DNA from: Oxalobacteraceae bacterium
GTDB lineage: Bacteria > Pseudomonadota > Gammaproteobacteria > Burkholderiales > Burkholderiaceae_D
Assembly: GCA_025352145.1 (NCBI GenBank)
Contig: JANXTY010000070.1
Coordinates: 29,620-93,619, forward strand
Reading direction: 5' to 3'
DNA length: 64,000 bases
Numbering within the stretch: the first letter of the stretch is position 1; each line of letters starts with the position of its first letter. The position numbers were made by a program, and so were the translations under genes. The notes under the pieces are model-generated. The model did no database searches and was not told the origin of the DNA. It was given only the letters and a program-made list of their open reading frames with translations. This document shows, piece by piece, positions 1 to 8,225 of the stretch.

Positions 1-1130
1 GTCGATTTGCCGCAGCCGGTGGGCCCGACCAGGCCCAGCGTCTGGCCGGGCGCCAGTTGCAAACTCACTTCATGCAAGGCAACGGCGCTCTGGCCGGGAT
101 AGGAAAAACGCAGGCCGTCGGCGCGCAGCATTCCCGGCGCAATGCGGGCAATGGTGCCGTGGTCGTCAATGCGCAAAGGCTGTTCCAAAATCGGCTGCAA
201 ACGATCCCAGGCAGCCCGCCCGCGCTCCATCAATGACAGCACCCAACCCGCAGCAAACATGGGCCAGATCAGCTGACCGAGATACATGGAAAAACTGGTC
301 AGCGCACCGATGCTGATTTTCCCTTGCCACACCAGATAACTGCCCAGGATCAACGTCAACGTACTGGCGGCTGACAAGGTCAGGCCCACCGCAGGCTCAT
401 ACGCCGCTTCCCATGTCTGCGCCTTGAGGTTGGCCTGGGCAGCACATTGGGCAAGGTGCGCGAACTGTGCCGCGCTGCGATTTTCCAGGCCCAAAGCACG
501 CAGGGTGCGCACGCCCGATAGCGTTTCCTGCACATGATCGTTCAAACTGCTAAAACGGTTAAGCGCATCTTTAGATGCTGCATGAATATTGCTCGAAATG
601 CGCCAGAACGCCAGCGCCATCAAGGGAAAAGGAAGCAGCGCGACCGCAGTCAAACGCCAATCCACACCAAGAAACATCATGCCCAGCACCATGATTAACG
701 TGAGCGAACCGTCGAACATGCCGAGCAACGCTTCACCGGCAGCCATCTCTACCGCGTCTACATCATTGGTCGCCAGCGCCATCAAATCGCCGGTGCGTTG
801 ATCCTGGAAAAAATGGGGACTCTGCAACGTGAAGCGCGCGTATAAGCGCGTGCGTAAACCAACGCCGAACTGATAGGCAGCCGCATACAATTTGATGCGC
901 CAGCCAACACGCAACAGATAAATCGCAACGCCCATGACAACCAGAGACCCCAACTCCGAGAACAAAGCCGTACCACCCAAACGATGCGCCACCAGAGCAT
1001 CGACGATAGTGCCGACTTTTCTCGGGACCCAAACCAGCAAGGTGGCGATGCAGGCCAGCATGACTGCGGAAGAGGCATAAGCACGCCAATGCTGGCGGAC
1101 GAAATGGGCAATGAGCTGGGACAACGTCAT
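1..1130 (-). CDS. ABC exporter, fused membrane and ATP-binding domains (3' end outside window)
   Basis: The minus-strand frame opens at an ATG at 1130 (MTLSQLIAHF) and stays open to the window edge, so the C-terminal part of the protein is missing here. About 376 residues are visible. They begin with several hydrophobic helices, contain the typical exporter stretch FTLQSPHFFQDQRTGDLMAL near residue 100, and end exactly in the Walker A motif of the ATPase domain (GLVGPTGCGKS). This order, membrane domain then nucleotide-binding domain in one chain, is that of MsbA/MdlA-type half-transporters that export lipids, peptides or drugs as dimers. The substrate cannot be read from the sequence. A partner half-transporter would be expected next to it, beyond the left edge. 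Family call is secure, substrate unknown. Confidence 0.9.
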   Translation of the reverse strand, partial: MTLSQLIAHFVRQHWRAYASSAVMLACIATLLVWVPRKVGTIVDALVAHRLGGTALFSELGSLVVMGVAIYLLRVGWRIKLYAAAYQFGVGLRTRLYARFTLQSPHFFQDQRTGDLMALATNDVDAVEMAAGEALLGMFDGSLTLIMVLGMMFLGVDWRLTAVALLPFPLMALAFWRISSNIHAASKDALNRFSSLNDHVQETLSGVRTLRALGLENRSAAQFAHLAQCAAQANLKAQTWEAAYEPAVGLTLSAASTLTLILGSYLVWQGKISIGALTSFSMYLGQLIWPMFAAGWVLSLMERGRAAWDRLQPILEQPLRIDDHGTIARIAPGMLRADGLRFSYPGQSAVALHEVSLQLAPGQTLGLVGPTGCGKS

Positions 1131-1375
1131 GAAGAAAAACTTTCTATATTTTTGCGTAAATCATATAAAGGAAATGGTCAGGTGCGGCCCGCGCACCAGC
1201 ACCAGACCAACCGAACCAGAATGGATGCAAGAGGCGCCCTTTTTATCCAGACGGTAGGTTAGCACGAGGAGAGCGATTCAAATGGATGGACGAAAGCCGC
1301 CATGACATCAGTTTGAATTACCCCCGATTTCCCCCCACATCCACCCCACATTTCATCCTCGAAACCCGTCGCTGT

Positions 1376-1381
1376 TACAAT
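1376..1381 (+). promoter_or_regulatory. Likely -10 box of the RNase P RNA promoter
   Basis: TACAAT preceded by TG one base upstream forms an extended -10 element nine bases before the first base of the RNase P RNA. The -35 region (around 1351-1357) matches poorly. Position relative to the RNA end is the main support. Confidence 0.6.
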
Positions 1382-1389
1382 GCCGCCTG

Positions 1390-1745
1390 AAGCAAGCCAG
1401 ACAGTCGCTGGTTGTCGCTGCAATTTCGGTTGCGGCGATGGCGGGAGGAAGGTCCGGACACCATAGAGCAGGGTGACGGTTAACGGCCGTCCGCTGAAAG
1501 CTGCAAGCGCAAGCCCAAGGTATAAGGCGAGGAATAGGGCCACAGAGACGAGCGTATTAAGTTACGGTGAAACGCGGTAACCTCCACTCGGTGCAATTCC
1601 AAATAGGCACGCGTTGATGTTGCTGGCGGAGCGTGCGGGTAGGAAGCTTGAGCGCCGGAGTAATTCGGCGCCTAGAGGAATGGCTGTCATAGCAGGTGCT
1701 TGCAAAAGTAGCTGCCGTAACAAAATCCGGCCTATCGGCTTGCTT
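1390..1745 (+). ncRNA. rnpB: RNase P RNA, bacterial class A
   Basis: This is the catalytic RNA of ribonuclease P, which removes 5' leaders from tRNA precursors. The outer P1 helix is visible as AAGCAAGCC (1390-1398) pairing with GGCTTGCTT (1737-1745). Inside are the conserved GAGGAAGGTCCGGACACC segment near 1450 and the matching GCCGTAACAAAATCCGGC segment near 1710-1735, which form the core, and the AGAGGAA block near 1674. The length of about 356 nt is usual for betaproteobacteria. The exact 3' end may lie a few bases further. Short reading frames overlapping it are not genes. Confidence 0.97.
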
Positions 1746-1799
1746 CAATTAATTTTTATCGCTCCGTGTTCTGAACGAGACGATGGGTGTCGCCCCCAT

Positions 1800-1834
1800 A
1801 AAAACACGCGGCTTCAGCTCTCTGAAGCGCGTGT
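1800..1834 (-). terminator. Rho-independent terminator of the TelA operon
   Basis: ACACGC-G-GCTTCAG / CTGAAGC-GCGTGT forms a 13-bp stem with one bulge and a CTCT loop. Read on the minus strand it is followed by five U, and it lies 11 bases after the stop codon of the last gene of the minus-strand operon. The plus strand has no U run, so it would not end rnpB by this mechanism. Confidence 0.85.
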
Positions 1835-1844
1835 CCTCCAAGGA

Positions 1845-2471
1845 TTAGGCGACAAATGACAAGGAGTGAAATTTTTCTTCCAGGAATTTGCCATTGACCA
1901 CCAGCGCCTCAGCATCCTCTTTATAGACACTTTCGGCAATTTTCGATAACTGCACATTGAGCAGATTGAGTTGGTCGATCAGAAGCTGTTTGCAGGTCTT
2001 GCCTTTTTCGACGATATGCAAAGTAGCAAAGGCAGTGGGCAGATGCAGATAATTGCGTACTGTTTCGGGCAGATCGCGTGTCACCGCATTGACCAGCGAA
2101 ACGGCCGAAGTCATGGCCATGCCACCATCGAATAATTTAGGTGCCAGTTCAATCACGGTCTGCCGGATTTGTTGCAGGCAATCGACCGCTTCACGTGGCA
2201 GTTTTCCCTTAGCTTCACTTAACAACGCATCCACGCTCTGCGTCAGATTGGCTTGCGTTGCCTCGTTATGGACTTGTATTTCAAGCTCGCGGTCAGCCGG
2301 TACGACCAGCCAGCCAATGGCGTATAGGCCGCCAACAATCGGCAACCACCAATCATCGATTACGCCGACGAAAAAGAGGCCAAGGCCGAGTAAAGCCAAG
2401 GCTGAACCAATCAGATTTTGGGTGCTGTAGATAAATAAAAACAGACGCATTTTAAAGGAAACTTTTTGCAT
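1845..2471 (-). CDS. XpaC-like membrane protein, last gene of the TelA operon
   Basis: A 208-residue protein with two hydrophobic helices near residues 12-60 separated by a short turn, followed by a long helical cytoplasmic part. The C-terminal half contains a YLHLPTAFATL stretch and ends in a run of amphipathic helices. This layout recalls the XpaC family (named after 5-bromo-4-chloroindolyl phosphate hydrolysis in Bacillus), whose genes often sit beside telA. The similarity is from memory of the pattern, not an alignment. Its start overlaps the stop of the upstream VWA gene (TAATG), so translation is probably coupled. A terminator follows directly. The function is unknown; a membrane adaptor for the TelA protein is an inference. 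Confidence 0.6.
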   Translation of the reverse strand: MQKVSFKMRLFLFIYSTQNLIGSALALLGLGLFFVGVIDDWWLPIVGGLYAIGWLVVPADRELEIQVHNEATQANLTQSVDALLSEAKGKLPREAVDCLQQIRQTVIELAPKLFDGGMAMTSAVSLVNAVTRDLPETVRNYLHLPTAFATLHIVEKGKTCKQLLIDQLNLLNVQLSKIAESVYKEDAEALVVNGKFLEEKFHSLSFVA

Positions 2472-4072
2472 TACTGATAGCCCCTGATTTCCTTGAAAAT
2501 CGTTTTCAATCCACTTTTTCTGCTATCAAAGCTGCGCCCGCCGGTCATCTCTGCGACGCGCTGCAACTCCGCCGAATTTGCCTCACCAAAAATGACGGGA
2601 AACAGTTTGATGCCTTTGTTACTCTCCGGCAGTTCGCCGTACCAGCGGATAAAGTCGTCGGCCGCAGCACCTGAGGTGTTTGCGCCGTCGGTCATCAGAA
2701 CGATCGAATAAAAGCGCGAAGGATCCTTGCTGCGCCGCTCGGCGGCTTCCTGATAAGCTTGCATCAGAGCGTCGTAAATCGCCGTGCCGCCACTGGCATG
2801 CAAGCCGTTGACGCGCACGCTGATGCGTTTTAAGGCGTCCTGATTGGATTTGTCATCATCCCCCATATCGAAACGTTCGCTGGCATCGGGCACACTAGAA
2901 AACGGCAGCAAAAATATCCGTTCCCGATTGCGGAAGCGGGCAAAGCGGCCACTAATGGTAGTGTCGGAGCCGGACAGACTCAACATCGCTGCACGCAGGC
3001 TTTCAATGCGACTTCCTTCCATCGAACCACTTTGATCGAGCACAAATGTGGAATCGGTTGGTAAGCGCAGGTTGTTGTCGAAAGCCGAGAGGATCGCATC
3101 GATCACCACCAGCTTTGCAGGAAAACTCAACTCCACCAGCGACTGCGCCGGCAAGTCGGCGACCTGCACATCAGGATTGACCGGACGCCGCAGCGTTGTG
3201 CTCGCCATCGCTTGCTGAAAGGCTGTTCCACGCAGGTAAGCGATCACCTTTGCATAGGCTTCCCGCTTGGCAGGATTGACCAGCATGATGGGATAATCCG
3301 CTGTTACGATGCCGTCTTTCGGATAAATCAGAACCAGTTTTTCTTTCAGATCCGACCTGCGATTGAGGGACAACAGTGTGGATGCATAGTTGATGATACC
3401 GTCGACTTTTTCCTGCTCTTTTATATAAGCATCGACCAGCCAGCCTGAGCTACCGGCAGTCAAGCGCTGCGCTTTAAAAAACGCCGCAAGTTTTTTGGCA
3501 TCGATATCTTTCTCTTCCAACGCATCGCCTTTTCCCGATAGCGCCGCCGCCAGACCAAGCAAGCCGGAGAAGCCGGTGTTAGACGACGCCGGACTGGTCA
3601 TGCCAAAGGTGAACTTGCCTGCAGTCGCGGCGGCCGCAATGTCTTTCCAAGTGATGTTGGGGTTATTCTCCCAGCCCAGCGCCCTGGCCTTGCTTTGCTT
3701 GATGCCAAGTACGACCGGCGTCAGCATCGTGCGCTCTGAAGCGAAGATGCGCGCTTTGACTGCCGGAACCAGCATGGCGTAGTGATTGTTGGCAAGCCAG
3801 GCGACGTCGAACTGCTCTCCCGATTGCAGGCGCTCTACCGCTTCCAGCGTGCCTGCGTAACGCATCGCAATCCGAATACCAGTCGCTTGTTCCACATCTT
3901 TTAACAAGGGTTCAATATCCTTCAACTCGGAACCGGCTAGTACGTTCAGTGTTAAAGGCGAATTTTCAGCGGCGCCAGTATCCGGCGCCGAACCTTTGTT
4001 ATCGCAAGCGGTCAGCAAGGCAGCGCAACACAACAACAGGCTCAGCATTTTTTTCATGGCTATTCCATTCAT
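2471..4072 (-). CDS. Lipoprotein with substrate-binding-protein domain and C-terminal VWA domain
   Basis: The 533-residue product starts with a lipoprotein signal (lipobox LTAC, Cys23). Residues about 40-310 look like a type 2 periplasmic binding protein (LNVLAGSELKDIEPLL..., later GMTSPASSNTGFSGLL). Residues about 341-530 are a von Willebrand factor A domain with a complete metal site: DQSGS at 346-350, Thr430 and Asp462 in LMTDGA. Such domains bind a divalent metal and hold a protein partner. The protein should be lipid-anchored on the periplasmic side. ATGA overlap with telA at 4069-4072 argues for the ATG at 4072; the ATG five codons later is a possible alternative start. Families named substrate-binding and VWA domain protein exist, but the role is not known to me. 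Confidence 0.85.
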   Translation of the reverse strand: MNGIAMKKMLSLLLCCAALLTACDNKGSAPDTGAAENSPLTLNVLAGSELKDIEPLLKDVEQATGIRIAMRYAGTLEAVERLQSGEQFDVAWLANNHYAMLVPAVKARIFASERTMLTPVVLGIKQSKARALGWENNPNITWKDIAAAATAGKFTFGMTSPASSNTGFSGLLGLAAALSGKGDALEEKDIDAKKLAAFFKAQRLTAGSSGWLVDAYIKEQEKVDGIINYASTLLSLNRRSDLKEKLVLIYPKDGIVTADYPIMLVNPAKREAYAKVIAYLRGTAFQQAMASTTLRRPVNPDVQVADLPAQSLVELSFPAKLVVIDAILSAFDNNLRLPTDSTFVLDQSGSMEGSRIESLRAAMLSLSGSDTTISGRFARFRNRERIFLLPFSSVPDASERFDMGDDDKSNQDALKRISVRVNGLHASGGTAIYDALMQAYQEAAERRSKDPSRFYSIVLMTDGANTSGAAADDFIRWYGELPESNKGIKLFPVIFGEANSAELQRVAEMTGGRSFDSRKSGLKTIFKEIRGYQ

Positions 4073-5271
4073 AATGCGACCGGACCGCTGGCATCGGAAT
4101 ACATCGCTCCCCTGGCATCGGCGGCGCGCATGCGGTCCATGTATTGCTCTGAGCGGCTGATCTGATTCTGGATCAGTGCATTGTTTTTTCCCATGACATC
4201 AATCGCCTTGGAACGGAAGGTATCCATGGCATCCATCGCCTTAAATGTGTTGTCAAACATTTCCTGCATCTTCTCGATGCCGATCAGGGGATTTTGTGCA
4301 AATTCGCCAGTTTTTTCGACATGTGCGCCGAGCTGGCGCGAAGTCTCGGAGACCAGATCGCCGATCGCAGTGCTCACGCCGTTGAGCATCTCCATCACCT
4401 GAATCTGATTGCCAGTGGCGCGGGCAACCGTCTGTGCTGTTGCCAGTGCCGACATGCCGGTGGTGGCAACACGATTGCAGCCATTGATCATTTCCCGCGC
4501 CGTTTTTTTCAATACATCCATCGCCAGATAACCGTTGACGTTGACGGCCATCTGGGTTTGCATGTCCTGCAGATTCTGGCGTGCATAAAACAATACCTCT
4601 TGCTCCAACGCCTTAGCGCGTAACGGGTCGCTAGCTTGGAGAGACGCGACTTGGGCAGCAATTTTCTGGTCCAGCTCTATCGAAAAATAGATGCTGCCTT
4701 TGAGCTTTTGCATGGCGTCCCACAGCTTGGTTTTAACCTGTTCAATCTCGGCGGCATCGCGTTGCATGTCGTCGCGCGCTGCATGGATTTGCGCCATGAC
4801 CGTTTGTAACTGACTACCCGCAGATTGAAATTTGCGAAAATATTCCTGTAGCTTATTGCCGAAGGGAATCAACCCGAACAACTTCTGGGGTTGCAGCAGA
4901 TCACCTTGTTTTCCCGGATTGAGATCATCGAGCAACGTGCGCATGCTTTGCAGCGATTTGAATGAACCAGATTCTTCAATCCCGACAAAATTGCGTTCCA
5001 TAAAACGGCCCGTCATCAGCGAAGCCGCATTCGAGATTTCTTCTTTTCCTAAACGGAAAGCAGAATCGAGTTTAGCGCGAAAGGCATCGCTTTGTACATC
5101 TTCCGTCATCAGGCTGTTGACGAAGGAAGCGATCTGGGCATCAATTTTCCCGGTAAGTTCCTGCGTCAGGGGCACCATGTCGGGCGCTTTGGCTTCAGCA
5201 ATGGGGGTAAGTATTTCTGGCGGCGTCAGTGTCATGAGGGGTTCAGCAGAATGCAGTGGCGTGTCGGACAT
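4069..5271 (-). CDS. telA: TelA-family toxic anion resistance protein
   Basis: A 400-residue, almost wholly helical cytoplasmic protein. The block GLIPFGNKLQEYFRKF near residues 132-147 is a hallmark of the TelA family, followed by long heptad-like helices and a helix rich in Met/Ala toward the end. The family was named from plasmid genes linked to tellurite resistance and is associated more widely with stress operons containing XpaC and VWA proteins. The biochemical activity is not established. The gene is second in a four-gene minus-strand operon and overlaps the next gene by four bases; 83 bases separate it from the gene before. Family call is firm; tellurite as the true stress here is not supported by anything in the sequence. 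Confidence 0.9.
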   Translation of the reverse strand: MSDTPLHSAEPLMTLTPPEILTPIAEAKAPDMVPLTQELTGKIDAQIASFVNSLMTEDVQSDAFRAKLDSAFRLGKEEISNAASLMTGRFMERNFVGIEESGSFKSLQSMRTLLDDLNPGKQGDLLQPQKLFGLIPFGNKLQEYFRKFQSAGSQLQTVMAQIHAARDDMQRDAAEIEQVKTKLWDAMQKLKGSIYFSIELDQKIAAQVASLQASDPLRAKALEQEVLFYARQNLQDMQTQMAVNVNGYLAMDVLKKTAREMINGCNRVATTGMSALATAQTVARATGNQIQVMEMLNGVSTAIGDLVSETSRQLGAHVEKTGEFAQNPLIGIEKMQEMFDNTFKAMDAMDTFRSKAIDVMGKNNALIQNQISRSEQYMDRMRAADARGAMYSDASGPVAL

Positions 5272-5340
5272 GGAATACCCTTCTTGGGATAAGGTGGAAC
5301 AGAGCAGAAGTCAGAAATGTGGCGTGGACTACCGCAGTAT

Positions 5341-5364
5341 GGTTACTGAAATGGTTACTGAAAT
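5341..5364. repeat. 12-bp perfect tandem duplication across a stop codon
   Basis: GGTTACTGAAAT occurs twice in a row. On the minus strand the copy nearer the gene supplies the last codons and stop (TTT CAG TAA) of the first gene of the TelA operon, so the duplication repeats the gene's very end just behind it. Confidence 0.9.
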
Positions 5365-6464
5365 TTTTGTTCAATGGATTGAATCATACGCTCTAGCATT
5401 TCATAGCTCGGCGGATCGATTACATCAACCAGGTCGGTCGGCGCTGTCAGTTTTTTCTCTTTCAAGAATGCAGAAAAATGGTCCGGGGATGCAGTCCGGT
5501 AGCCGTATTGTGCGGCAAGTTTTTGCAGCTCCGGGTCCGTAGCGAGGGCGTTGCCAAGTTTGTCGCCCCTCTCCGAAAACGGAACAAGGATGTGTTTGGT
5601 GTAAATGGTCGGCTGCGGATAGAGCAGCACCATGTCCGGATTAGGCTGCGGCCGCTTCGACTGGTATTCGAGAAACTGACTTTCATAAATCATCACAAGC
5701 GGCGCCTTGCCCATACCCATCGTAGTGTAATCATCAAACGGGCCTGCTGAACTTGACTCCTGAAGGCCCTGACGCATAAACAGAGACGTCATCAGCGGCA
5801 GAACCTTATTCGCCTGTTCAATATCGTCGACTACGTTGTTACCATTGGCGACGTAACTGGCGAGCGCGAGATACATCGCGGCCGAATTGGATTTACGCAC
5901 GTCGGTGGAACTGATGAGGATACTCTTTCCTGTGGCATATACGGTGTTGTCCTTAAGCTCGCGCCAGCGTGTTTCTTTTTCTATCATACCCAGCAGGCGT
6001 TTCATGTCGGTAATAAAAAAGGTGCCATTTATTTTCTTAACGACACCTTCTTTTTCCAAAAGCGGGATCAATTGCTTCCACGAGGCAACCGTCATTGGCG
6101 TGAAAAAAGTCGGATAGACCTGTTTGGATTTCGATTTTTTCTGCACCGCAATGGCGGCAGGTGAGCCAGCCGGAAAAGCAAAATCATATCCTTTGAAGTC
6201 ACGGCTCGCTATTTCGCGCGAACCGACTTTTTCGACCTTCACCCGGAAACTGTATTTGGTTATTAGAATATCAACCACTTTGGGGTCGAGAAAAAACGAC
6301 TCCTTTTCGGATCCGATCATTCCCCTGATGTCGACGACAGCGGCGGCGGCGTCCTTGGCAGAGCGTTCAACGGCTTTCCGTCCGGCTGAAATATAAACTG
6401 CGGCGCTAATTCCCACCGCCAAACAGACAGCTAGCACCGGCCCTAATACGCGTTTGACATCCAT
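5355..6464 (-). CDS. Membrane-anchored periplasmic binding-protein-like protein, first gene of the TelA operon
   Basis: The 369-residue product has one N-terminal hydrophobic segment (residues about 8-28) with no lipobox, so it is probably an uncleaved anchor or a signal peptide. The rest (for example YDFAFPAGSPAAI, ISSTDVRKSNSAAMYLALASYVANG, and LVMIYESQFLEYQ) resembles extracellular solute-binding proteins of the type 2 fold. A ribosome-binding site AAAGGATTT precedes the ATG. It is the first gene of the operon, so together with the third gene the operon encodes two binding-protein-like modules outside the membrane but no permease or ATPase. That argues for sensing or scaffolding rather than uptake. 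The fold assignment is by pattern and moderately secure; ligand unknown. Confidence 0.7.
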   Translation of the reverse strand: MDVKRVLGPVLAVCLAVGISAAVYISAGRKAVERSAKDAAAAVVDIRGMIGSEKESFFLDPKVVDILITKYSFRVKVEKVGSREIASRDFKGYDFAFPAGSPAAIAVQKKSKSKQVYPTFFTPMTVASWKQLIPLLEKEGVVKKINGTFFITDMKRLLGMIEKETRWRELKDNTVYATGKSILISSTDVRKSNSAAMYLALASYVANGNNVVDDIEQANKVLPLMTSLFMRQGLQESSSAGPFDDYTTMGMGKAPLVMIYESQFLEYQSKRPQPNPDMVLLYPQPTIYTKHILVPFSERGDKLGNALATDPELQKLAAQYGYRTASPDHFSAFLKEKKLTAPTDLVDVIDPPSYEMLERMIQSIEQKFQ

Positions 6465-6597
6465 GGAAATCCTTTGGCACGATATTCAAAGTCTGCATGA
6501 TACAACGCAGGAAGCCATCGGGTGCCCGCATGCCACAAGGAGAAACAACGGCATTAGCGGGGAATTCGTGCGATCTATCGCACGCCAGCGCAACTAT

Positions 6598-7812
6598 TCA
6601 GCCTCTCTCTATGCCTTCAAGGGGAAGAAGAAAGCAACGCTCCACCAGACTCACCCAATAGCTTGCCCCAATCGGCAACAAAGCGTCATTAAAATCATAA
6701 CTGGGATTATGCAAGTTGCACGGCCCCAGTCCATGTCCGCTATCCCGATGATCGCCCTCACCATTACCTATAAAAACATAGCAGCCCGGCTTCTCTTGCA
6801 GCATGAAGGCGAAGTCTTCCGCGCCCATAGTTGGCTCAACTGCGGCATCCACATTTTTTGCCCCGACCAGTGACTGCATCACCCCAACGGCAAATGCTGT
6901 TTCTTTTACGTGGTTGATCAAAGGCGGATAGTTGCGTTTGAATTGGAAATCGACAGTGGCATCGAAAGCGGCTGCGGTATGTTGCGCAATCTCGCGCATG
7001 CGATGTTCAATTAAATCGAGCACGGGCGTGTTGAAGGTGCGGACCGTGCCCACCAAGCTGGCGGTGTCGGGGATCACGTTGGTAGCGCTCCCTGCATGGA
7101 TCTGGGTGATCGAAAGCACGGCGCTATCGAGCGGATTTTTGTTGCGGGTGATAATGGTTTGCCAGCTTTGGGCAATCTGGATGGCAACCATAATGGGGTC
7201 GATACCCTTGTGCGGTTGCGCTGCATGGGCGCCCTTGCCTTCGACGATGACTTCGAACTCGTTACTCGACGCCATCATCGGCCCGGATGTGACGCCGAAC
7301 GTACCAACATCTGCGCCGGGCCAGTTATGCATGCCGTACACGGCTTCCATCGGGCATCGACTAAACAGCCCGTCATCAATCATTTTTTTTGCCCCGCCGC
7401 CGCCCTCTTCCGCCGGTTGAAAAATCACGTATACCGTGCCATCAAATCGGCCATGCTGAACGAGATAATGGGCAGCGCCCAACAACATAGCCATGTGGCC
7501 ATCGTGCCCACAGGCATGCATGATTCCGGCATGTTGCGACTTGTGGAAAAAGGTGTTGGTCTCTTGGATAGGTAATGCATCCATGTCCGCGCGCAAGCCG
7601 ATGCCACGTGGACTCGCTCCTTTTTTGATGATGCCGACCACGCCGGTTTCTCCCATGCCACGCAGTATCGGAATGCCCCATTCGGTGAGCTTGGCGGCGA
7701 CCATATCGGCGGTGCGATGTTCTTCAAAACACAGTTCGGGATGCGCGTGCAAATCGCGCCGGATTTCTTGCAGTTCACGATGGAAAGAGATGATGGGGTC
7801 GAGCAAATTCAT
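6598..7812 (-). CDS. M20 family metallo-amidohydrolase (hippurate hydrolase type)
   Basis: A 404-residue cytoplasmic enzyme of peptidase family M20, subfamily D, which removes acyl groups from N-acyl amino acids such as hippurate. Metal-binding features are visible: HACGHDGHMAML near residue 105, the AEEGGGGA block with the catalytic glutamate, and the late EPTMGAEDFAFML motif. I start at the ATG at 7812 (MNLLDPIISFHRELQEIRRDLHAHPEL), where family members begin; the frame stays open 33 codons further upstream, but that part looks non-coding. The gene stands alone. Exact substrate cannot be told from indole-acetyl or other N-acyl amino acid hydrolases. Confidence 0.9.
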   Translation of the reverse strand: MNLLDPIISFHRELQEIRRDLHAHPELCFEEHRTADMVAAKLTEWGIPILRGMGETGVVGIIKKGASPRGIGLRADMDALPIQETNTFFHKSQHAGIMHACGHDGHMAMLLGAAHYLVQHGRFDGTVYVIFQPAEEGGGGAKKMIDDGLFSRCPMEAVYGMHNWPGADVGTFGVTSGPMMASSNEFEVIVEGKGAHAAQPHKGIDPIMVAIQIAQSWQTIITRNKNPLDSAVLSITQIHAGSATNVIPDTASLVGTVRTFNTPVLDLIEHRMREIAQHTAAAFDATVDFQFKRNYPPLINHVKETAFAVGVMQSLVGAKNVDAAVEPTMGAEDFAFMLQEKPGCYVFIGNGEGDHRDSGHGLGPCNLHNPSYDFNDALLPIGASYWVSLVERCFLLPLEGIERG

Positions 7813-8222
7813 GACTGGATTCCGGGTTATTTCCGATAATAATTCATCATTTTGGATTGATATTGCATAGCGTGACAGTGGCGCTTTAACAGCATGTGCA
7901 TTACCGCACATCTTACGCCAAGCATCTTACGCCAAACTTATCGGGGTCTGCTACCGAAAAACGCTCTGTGGAAGGACAATTGCAAGCAAGACTCCCGGGC
8001 ATTGTAGAGTGCCGCTGCGCCCACCGGCAGCAAAACCAATCTGTTACGCAAAGCACGCTTGCTTAGGCGAGTTACCGCATTCTCTTATTCTGTGAAACGA
8101 CAAACCAGATTTTTAGATGCGCGGCCACGTTATTATCACAAGATGGTTTACAGTAGCCAGTAATCAAAAACTACTCGACCTCATTTATCACCCATTCATT
8201 TATCGCCCATTCATTATTGATC
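7813..8222. other. Intergenic stretch with short tandem repeats between divergent genes
   Basis: About 400 bases between the M20 hydrolase gene and the molybdopterin enzyme gene. It contains a 14-bp duplication at 7909-7936 and a 15-bp duplication at 8181-8210. No convincing gene, RNA or terminator was seen; divergent promoters must lie here but no clear -35/-10 pair was identified. Confidence 0.6.
7909..7936. repeat. 14-bp tandem duplication
   Basis: CATCTTACGCCAAG is followed at once by CATCTTACGCCAAA, one mismatch at the last base. It lies upstream of the M20 hydrolase start. Confidence 0.85.
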
Positions 8223-8225
8223 ATG
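8181..8225. repeat. 15-bp tandem repeats ending in a start codon
   Basis: TCATTTATCACCCAT and TCATTTATCGCCCAT are adjacent, and a third, degenerate unit (TCATTATTGATCATG) carries the likely ATG of the molybdopterin enzyme at its end. No Shine-Dalgarno sequence is visible in the repeats, so the array replaces the usual ribosome-binding region. Confidence 0.8.

Noticed and set aside
4832..5542. Plus-strand frame of 236 codons opposite telA and its upstream neighbour
   Set aside because: It runs antisense to clear TelA coding sequence and has no protein-like motifs.
7909..8225. Direct repeats that might suggest a CRISPR-like array
   Set aside because: Units are only 14-15 bp, directly adjacent with no spacers, and no cas genes are near.
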